Assembly: GCA_030549495.1 (NCBI GenBank)
Contig: JAUIRK010000896.1
Span: 186,001-250,000, forward strand
Direction: 5' to 3'
Length of the DNA: 64,000 nt
Origin: Nectonema munidae
Lineage: Eukaryota; Nematomorpha; Nectonematoida; Nectonematidae
Below, piece by piece: positions 58,010 through 64,000 of this stretch (within the stretch, counting starts at the first letter, position 1; every line of letters begins with the position of its first letter). Below the pieces are notes generated by a model. The model saw nothing but the letters and a program-made list of their open reading frames with translations. It had not been told where the DNA came from and ran no database searches. A program made the translations under genes and the position numbers.

Positions 58010-58353
58010 TTCAAATAAAGTTGAAGAAATAAATAAATTTGGTCACAAACATGGATTACGCTTTGCTTTATCCAAAACTTCATCGAAGATAAGTTTGTCG
58101 ATAAAAATCTTTATGAACCATGACATGAAAGATATATTCTATTTTTTGGTGTAAAACTTAGAAATATCTTTATTGCACACAAGATTTCATTTTTAAACAC
58201 GTTAAATAAATGAAGATTCATTAATTTTCGGTGATTTTTTATGAAGTCACATACAGAAATTTGGCAAGACAATTACAATTTATTTATTTTGGGGTCAGCA
58301 AACTAAATTGAGGAAAAAATGATATGCCTGGATGAAAAGGTTTGGAACCACTA
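58010..58353 (+). mobile_element. hAT 3' end remnant, related to 48677-48970
   Basis: TTCAAATAAAGTTGAAGAAA, then CACAAACATGGATTACGCTT and GAAGATAAGTTTGTCGATAA, parallel 48677-48780, and TTTTTATGAAGTCACAT parallels 48940. It ends GGTTTGGAACCACTAGACTC, a hAT-like end whose outer flank ACTCTTTA matches that after 50166. Confidence 0.6.
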
Positions 58354-59679
58354 GACTCTTTACTTTACATTCCTTAATTCGCAGAAACAAGCAAAATGTT
58401 CCCATCGAGATTCTTGTGATAAGCGTATTTTTTTATTGAATATTTTCAAAGTGAGATATTCATCCAATTAAACAAAGCGTTTTAAATTGGAAATCATTAA
58501 AAAAAATTGCCTCAATGTTTCATCTTTAATTCAACAAAACTTAATCGATTGGTTAACAAAACCTTTTCTTTATGAATATTTCTTGGAAGCGGGGTCTTTG
58601 AATACATAAAGGGCTGTATTAATTGGAATTTTATAAGGGTTGTTGCTAAAATTCAAATTCTATTTTGCTCATAATTAAGGATTCCCATAACTTATCAAAC
58701 ATATTTATTTTGGAATTAATATTAGTTTTATTTTTTTTTGTCGATAATAAAATAACAAGGCTGTTTGAAAATGTAAAATTTAATACATCATCTCCTTAGA
58801 TTGATATGTAATCAAATTGGAAAACTCCCAAAATTAAATTTATTTTTTAATATCATTACTTCTTAATTACAATACATTGTTGTTCACAAAAGTTCAAGAG
58901 TCCTTATCCATCATTGACTATCTGAAGAGCTAGAATACATTTTTTAAACTAGTTTTACTGGTTACCATGTTGTAAAAATCTTCTTAACCAACAGTGTGCT
59001 TACGACTAAATTTAAAAATATATCACGAGTTACTATATAATTTCAAACACTTTGTGGTCTTATTCAACTTATATTTTACATCAAACTTAATTAAGATAAA
59101 ACAAATTTTTAATTCTCTCTCATCCAAACACTGAAAATTTTGTCTAATTCTCCGTGTTTGGATGAGGTCGCAAAGAATTGATGTTAGGACAAGTTTGCTA
59201 TAGTTTTCATTATGTTTCTCGGAAGCTTTAAAATTTAAGCCATCATACTTTATTGAGCATATAAGAAAATATTCATTAAATATTAGTAATGATTGGACTT
59301 GGAATGCTTCAAATAAATATAAGAAAATAAATATGTAGATTTTAAATATGACAAATTTTTAAAAATATGAATATATAACAAATTTATGTGGGGTTTGAAA
59401 GTTATAAAAATAAAAAATTACATCTTTATTGATGGTAAAATGAAAACGAAATAAATGTAACTTCTATTAATTTTAAGGAGCTCCATATCTGTTGCTTCTA
59501 AACGCCGTTATACCAGGTAAAGTTTTTCCTAAAAATCATGGCTTTTAAAAAACAGTTTCAATACAAAAAAATGTGAAAGATCGAACTTGTTTCCGGCTTT
59601 TCAGTTACATTAAGGGTTTGCACTAAAAATAAACATATTATTATTAATCAATGAAATTTTACTGTGCCTAAGCTAAATT
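58354..59679. other. Unassigned AT-rich stretch
   Basis: Nothing was recognised. Confidence 0.4.
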
Positions 59680-59905
59680 ATTTTAAGCCCTGTGCTACCC
59701 TTTTGTGGTATTGACAGTGAGGATAAGGGAGACGTGAAAGGGCGATTTATGACGATAAGCGTAAAAGAACATACGCATTTAAAATCGAATGTTAGTATAG
59801 AGTATAGACTTAAGAGATGGCGAATATGTGTAGTAGGCGAGAGCCCAGGACCCTTCTCTGAGATCCACTATAGGAAAAAAGTAGCCAAATTTTTCGCCCT
59901 CTAAA
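59680..59905. other. GC-richer islet, unidentified
   Basis: It runs from AAGCCCTGTGCTACCC to TTTTTCGCCCTCTAAAAG and is richer in G and C than its surroundings. It carries a 70-codon + frame with no visible domain. GGCGAGAGCCCAGGACCCTTCTC stands out. It is possibly a worn non-autonomous element or SINE. No B box was found. Confidence 0.3.
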
Positions 59906-60639
59906 AGATTCAGTGCTATAAAAATTCTATAGGATTTATTTTTTTTTAATTAAAATTTCATTGCATTTTGCCTTAATGAATATCCACTTGAATGAATCTC
60001 ATTGAATGCATCATTTTATTAAAGTGCTGGCTTATTAAAAATTAATGAACTCAAAGCCGTACCAAGAAGGCGGTGCACCCGGTAGCAGAAACTATTAAAA
60101 TTAATTAATATATCATCAATGGAAATTTAATCGAGATATTTTAAACAATTATGATATTTTACTTTTTCACTTATTGGTAGACAAGGATTATGACAATTTT
60201 TGGTCCCTAAGATTGCAAAGATTATTGACATCTGCCATAGAAGTGATGAACCGATTTTAAGGATCAGTACAAAAATAGTAACTTTTGGCGATTAAATCCA
60301 AATCTCTAAGCTTTAGGGTCGTACACATGTCATGAATGCAAATCATAAAGAAAAAATAAGAAAAGAAGCCCTGAAAAGAATACTATGAAAACGAAGGATA
60401 CATATAGTTAGGCTTTAATTTTAAATCATCATCTTGATTTTCTAAGACAAAGTACGTTTATCTTATCGGTTAATGCTAACAGAGTAGGTAAAGAGAGAAA
60501 TCATTTACCCACATCCGCATTTTATACACGCGCTCCCTTGTTAAAGAAATAACATGCTCTAATTTGTTAGCAACCGCAAAACACGCAAAACGTTTTCCAA
60601 TTAAAAATTTTTTTTAATTGTTTTAATTTTTTGTTAATA
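59906..60639. other. Unassigned stretch
   Basis: AT-rich except AAGCCGTACCAAGAAGGCGG near 60055, which may be an isolated transposon end. Nothing firm. Confidence 0.35.
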
Positions 60640-60770
60640 ATAATAATAATAACAACTTTATTTGCTAAAGTTTTACGAATACTTAAAATTGCATGAAAGC
60701 AAAAAGGAAAATTTGGAAAAAACTTTCATGAGTGTAGTCCAAGCTATAAAAAAATTAAAAAGAAGGAACT
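60640..60770 (-). mobile_element. Probable LINE 3' end with TTA repeat tail
   Basis: On the minus strand, CTTTAGCAAATAAAGTTG is followed by about six TTA repeats. This resembles the GCTAATAAACTTATG junction of the LINE at 51785, with upstream GTATTCGTAAAAC. It is short and diverged, so the assignment is tentative. Confidence 0.4.
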
Positions 60771-61421
60771 TTTGAAGGTCAGCATCAAAGGCTACTCAGA
60801 AGCTATTTATTATAACATATTTTTAGCGATTGAAGTCGGGTAAAGTTTTTATTTGATTTATTTTTTAATGCCATTCTCTCTTAATTCACCAATAAAATTT
60901 TGTTCACAAGAAAAGATTTCAAAAGTGTTCATCTTTCATTCACTCTTTTTCTAGCTAGAGCACGAGTGGTCAACGCAAAAAAATGACACATGTATAAACG
61001 AAAATCCCCCATTGATCACTAGATATGTTAAAAATTACTCTTTTATTTGAGATCTTTGATACCGAGAACAAACGCAATAAAAAAGCAATTTTCTGCAGTT
61101 TTTACATAACAAAATGAAAATAATATTGTTTTTAAATATCAAAAATTAAAATTTTACTTTATAAGAGTAGCTATGGTAATTTTGAAATTAAAAATTTAGT
61201 TAAAAGAGACGAAAAGTATTTCAACAAATCATCAGTTGAAAAAACTATTTCAGCTTTTGATAACAAAGCCAGTGTCGGATTACTGATTGCCTGATCAGTG
61301 ATAGTCAACCTGTCTATTTTTATCATTTTAGACTGCGAGGGAGGCAACATTTTAAATATATAACAGTGGCGCTCCCTTCATTCCCCTGGCAAATATTACC
61401 ATGTATTTATGCTTTATTATC
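60771..61421. other. Unassigned stretch
   Basis: AT-rich with nothing recognised. Confidence 0.4.
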
Positions 61422-61429
61422 CTTGTAAC

Positions 61430-61783
61430 CAGAGCCCGCGCTACCTATATATTTTTGGGGCAAGCGCCCCCCCCCCCCCCCCCCCCCCCCCCAGTTTTAT
61501 TTTTGCCCCCCCCCCCCCTTCAAAATTTTCAACCTGCCCCAAATGTCTTAACTTAAGAAAAAATTATAAAAACATATAGCTGTGCAAGTAACCTTGAGAA
61601 CATTTATACCATATATTGGAAACAAAACTGTTTGAAAATGATTAATTGCCTTTATAATAATTTGTTTTTGTAATTTATATAGTACTTTTAGCGCCCTCTT
61701 CTGATAAGATAATAATTTTTTTCATAATGTAAATTTTTATTCCCCCTTCACAGCCCCCTAATATTTTTTTAGCGCGGGTACTG
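61430..61783. mobile_element. 354-bp hAT MITE with long C tracts
   Basis: The ends CAGAGCCCGCGCTA and, inverted, CAGTACCCGCGCTA form the terminal repeat. CTTGTAAC (61422-61429) and CTTGTATC (61784-61791) are an 8-bp duplication with one change. Inside lie a run of 26 C (61467-61492) and one of 13 C (61506-61518). No coding region. Confidence 0.85.
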
Positions 61784-61791
61784 CTTGTATC

Positions 61792-63013
61792 ATATTGGAA
61801 AGCTTTGATATAAAGAAATTTCATTAAGAAATGAAAAAATGTGAAATCAAATTTTAGCTAGCTTTCCTAATTGTAACTTTTAATTAATTCTATGAATAAA
61901 AATTTGGCTTTCATTTAATTGATATGAAAAATACACCAAAGTTCAATTCATATCTTTGGATCATGAGGAAAGAGTTCGCAAAAGATTTTAATTAAAATAT
62001 TAAATTTATTAAGGGTTTGTGCTAAATCGATAGAAAAATATATGTTCGACGATTGAACTTTCATATTTATTTCAGGGTAAAAGAAATTGCCAAGTAAAAC
62101 GAGAAAAAATCATACTCGCATTATCAAAATTCTTTTTGACATAGGAATATAATAGCATTCCTATAATGGCAAAATCAATTCCTAAAAGTGAAAAGTAAGT
62201 ACAATTTTGTCTATTTATGTATTTAATTCAGCACACTTACCTTGAGCGAGTTGAAGAAAGTTTGCAGTGAAAATGAAAAGGCAGAAAAAGCAAAAGCGAA
62301 GAAAATGCATTTTACTACAAAAAAGTCATTCACAGAACAAAGGCAAAAAATGAATATCACTAAGTGAAAGAAGTCAAGATTTAAAAGTTTGACAAATGAG
62401 AGCCATCCATCAAATCTTTCTATATGCATTCTATAAATGTTTTTCTTCCTAACATATAGTCAAAATCTATCCATTACATAAGATAAGTTAGGAAAGTATG
62501 GCTGTTTTCCTACATTTGTAATCATATTTAGGATATTTAAATCGGAAATATAAACGCTACCAGCTATATCAACTTAAATATCCTCGATGATAGAGCAATC
62601 AATCAAATTGAAGCAAGAAAAATATGAAATCTCTTGTTTCTATGCAAATTTTTTGTGCATACCTAGATTCAGGATAGGCAGCTTGAAAATTAAAACTATA
62701 TTTTATTATATATTATTTAAACCTGGTCACAATGACGTAAATATATCATTGTAATGATTCGAAAACTTTTTATCGAATGACTGACTTATCGGAATGGGTT
62801 ATATCTGTGGTCGTAGTATAGTTGAAATGATTGACACGGGAGTATTAATTGTCAGATTTTTCATCTCTCACGCACGAACTTTATCTCAAGTAAGAGGATA
62901 TAAGAATACTTGAGACAGCCAAGTCAAACAGGACTTTGTGCGACGTATTATCATCAGCCTTCAACATTTGAATTGTTTGAAGTTGAATGGATGCGATAGT
63001 AAGTTTCTTTATA
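61792..63013. other. Unassigned stretch
   Basis: AT-rich. Short frames such as 62429-62223 on the minus strand show no domain. Confidence 0.4.
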
Positions 63014-63362
63014 CAGTCAAAACTGCCTAAACCGAATCTTTGCTAATCCGGAATTCTGTATATATCGAAAAAAATAGTAAGTCCCACTTTTACTTCTATA
63101 CATTCAATACCAATTTATCCTTAATAATCCGAATTTTGTCTATTCTGAAAACCGAAGTAAAATTTAAAAAAAATAAGGAGCTACATTTTGTGTAAACTGA
63201 AAAAAAGTATCGTCCTTTCATAGACAATATATGACTAACGAAAAATTGTTTTTCTTTATATCAATTGTATTTGCTAATGATCATCATCACACACATCATA
63301 TTTATTACGCTTCTGCGAATATAATCATCACACACATCATATTTATTACGTTTCTGAAAAGA

Positions 63363-64000
63363 TGTAACGAGATGACTAATATGTGTAAAAAATATGGTAT
63401 TGGTGTAAGTACAGTGAGCGAAATAATGAAAAAAGCCAACTTTTATCTTGATATTTATGAAAAAACGCCAATGGGAAGAAAAAAAGGTTTGAAAAGTGTT
63501 GTAGATTCGATAAAATAAATCAAATGATGTATGAATGGTTTGTTCAAGCCAGAAGCAAAAATTTCCCTATTTCTGGCCCAATTATACAAGCAAAAGCTGT
63601 CGAATTCAGCAAGCTTTTGGGCAAAGGTAAAGGTACCGTGTGTGTGTTTTCATTGACAAGGCACTGATGTACCGCTTATGTCAAACTATGAACAAATTGG
63701 TATCGATGAGGAATCGAACCCAGAGGCTTCCGTGCTGAGTCCATCATCTCAACCAACCTGCCATGCCACCCTTTAGCTTTTGGGTAATGATTATTCTGAA
63801 TTTAAAGCTTCCGTTGGTTGGCTTTGTTCTTGGAAGTCTCGTTACTCCATAAAATCATATTCATTTTAAGGTGAAAGTGCCGTTGTCGATGAAAAAACTG
63901 TGGAAGATTGGATTCAAAGGCTTCCTTATTTACTTGAAAAATACGATCTAAAAGATGTATTTAATATTGATGAGACTGCTTTATTCTACCGTGCATTGCC
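63363..64000 (+). pseudogene. Tigger (CENP-B-like) transposase, 3' partial
   Basis: A helix-turn-helix (NMCKKYGIGVSTVSEIMKKA) leads to the CENP-B DNA-binding half (MYEWFVQARSKNFPISGPII, QAKAVEFSKLLG), then after the SINE FKASVGWLCSWKSRYSIKSY and EKYDLKDVFNIDETALFYRA, which holds the first catalytic Asp. In-frame stops at about 63517 and near 63868 and the SINE insertion inactivate it. The rest lies past the window. Confidence 0.85.
63622..63774 (-). mobile_element. tRNA-derived SINE, family A copy 2
   Basis: A 153-bp SINE lies between exact 10-bp duplications AGCTTTTGGG (63612-63621 and 63775-63784). On the minus strand it has GGCAGGTTGGTTGAGATGA, the B box GGTTCGATTCC (about 63712-63722), GACATAAGCGG and CAATGAAAACAC, ending GGTACCTTTACCTTTGC. 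It is co-linear with 17668-17830. Confidence 0.92.

Larger units (their letters stand above)
63014..64000 (+). mobile_element. pogo/Tigger element, 3' part outside window
   Basis: After TA at 63012-63013 the end reads CAGTCAAAACTGCCTAAACC, a Tigger-like terminal repeat, with further GAATCTTTGCTAATCCGG. A CENP-B/jerky-type transposase follows. Two copies of a 33-bp segment (63283-63315 and 63324-63356) lie in the leader. A SINE interrupts it. The other end is beyond 64000. Confidence 0.8.

Noticed and set aside
59692-59904. Novel 70-aa protein
   Set aside because: It lacks any domain, has no upstream signal, and probably follows from the higher GC content reducing stops.

Overview
This is a strongly AT-rich stretch of an animal nuclear genome. 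It holds one well-conserved, intron-rich host gene, many DNA transposons and LINEs, tRNA-derived SINEs and tandem repeats. Canonical GT-AG introns, interrupted coding blocks, hAT/piggyBac/Merlin/MULE/mariner/pogo elements, a CR1/L2-like LINE with a PHD-finger ORF1, and SINEs with B boxes all point to a metazoan. An AT-rich invertebrate, perhaps a parasite such as a myxozoan or a copepod, would fit. That placement is a guess from the transposon mix and cannot be settled from the sequence alone.

Region 1 (1-22973, + strand) is the gene for WDR3 (yeast Dip2/Utp12), a WD40 protein of the small-subunit processome. Its 5' end lies outside the window. I reconstruct 14 exons whose peptides follow the known family order and whose splice phases all agree. 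The 13 introns carry tiny TTAA-flanked piggyBac MITEs, a 1.9 kb hAT with target-site duplication, an inverted duplication of a Tc1-like transposase end, tRNA-derived SINEs, a 263-bp hAT MITE with a perfect target duplication, a decayed LINE endonuclease island and a nearly intact Merlin element.

Region 2 (23086-33660) starts about 110 bp after the last WDR3 codon. It contains a decayed piggyBac, two arrays of unrelated tandem repeats that both have units of about 150 bp, a mariner split by a 493-bp nested element, a palindromic MITE and a 5'-truncated LINE.

Region 3 (34436-45640) has a lone Kunitz/BPTI exon with symmetric phase-1 borders, an uninterrupted 516-aa piggyBac transposase, a decayed DUF4371-type hAT, a MULE transposase, and a second Merlin family. 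That Merlin copy has long terminal inverted repeats and a nested MITE with 54-bp perfect inverted repeats.

Region 4 (45641-64000) is a field of hAT remnants around two candidate exons of an unrecognised gene. It also has an almost full-length CR1/L2-like LINE on the minus strand, a piggyBac remnant, a C-tract-bearing hAT MITE, and a pogo/Tigger element interrupted by a SINE and cut by the window end.

The only clearly functional host gene is WDR3. No CRISPR, operon, retroviral or Polinton-like feature was seen. The most interesting signal is a set of TTAA-flanked MITEs in which a palindrome of 18-20 bp near one end is kept as a palindrome although its sequence differs between copies. The same palindrome motif lies just upstream of the intact piggyBac ORF.
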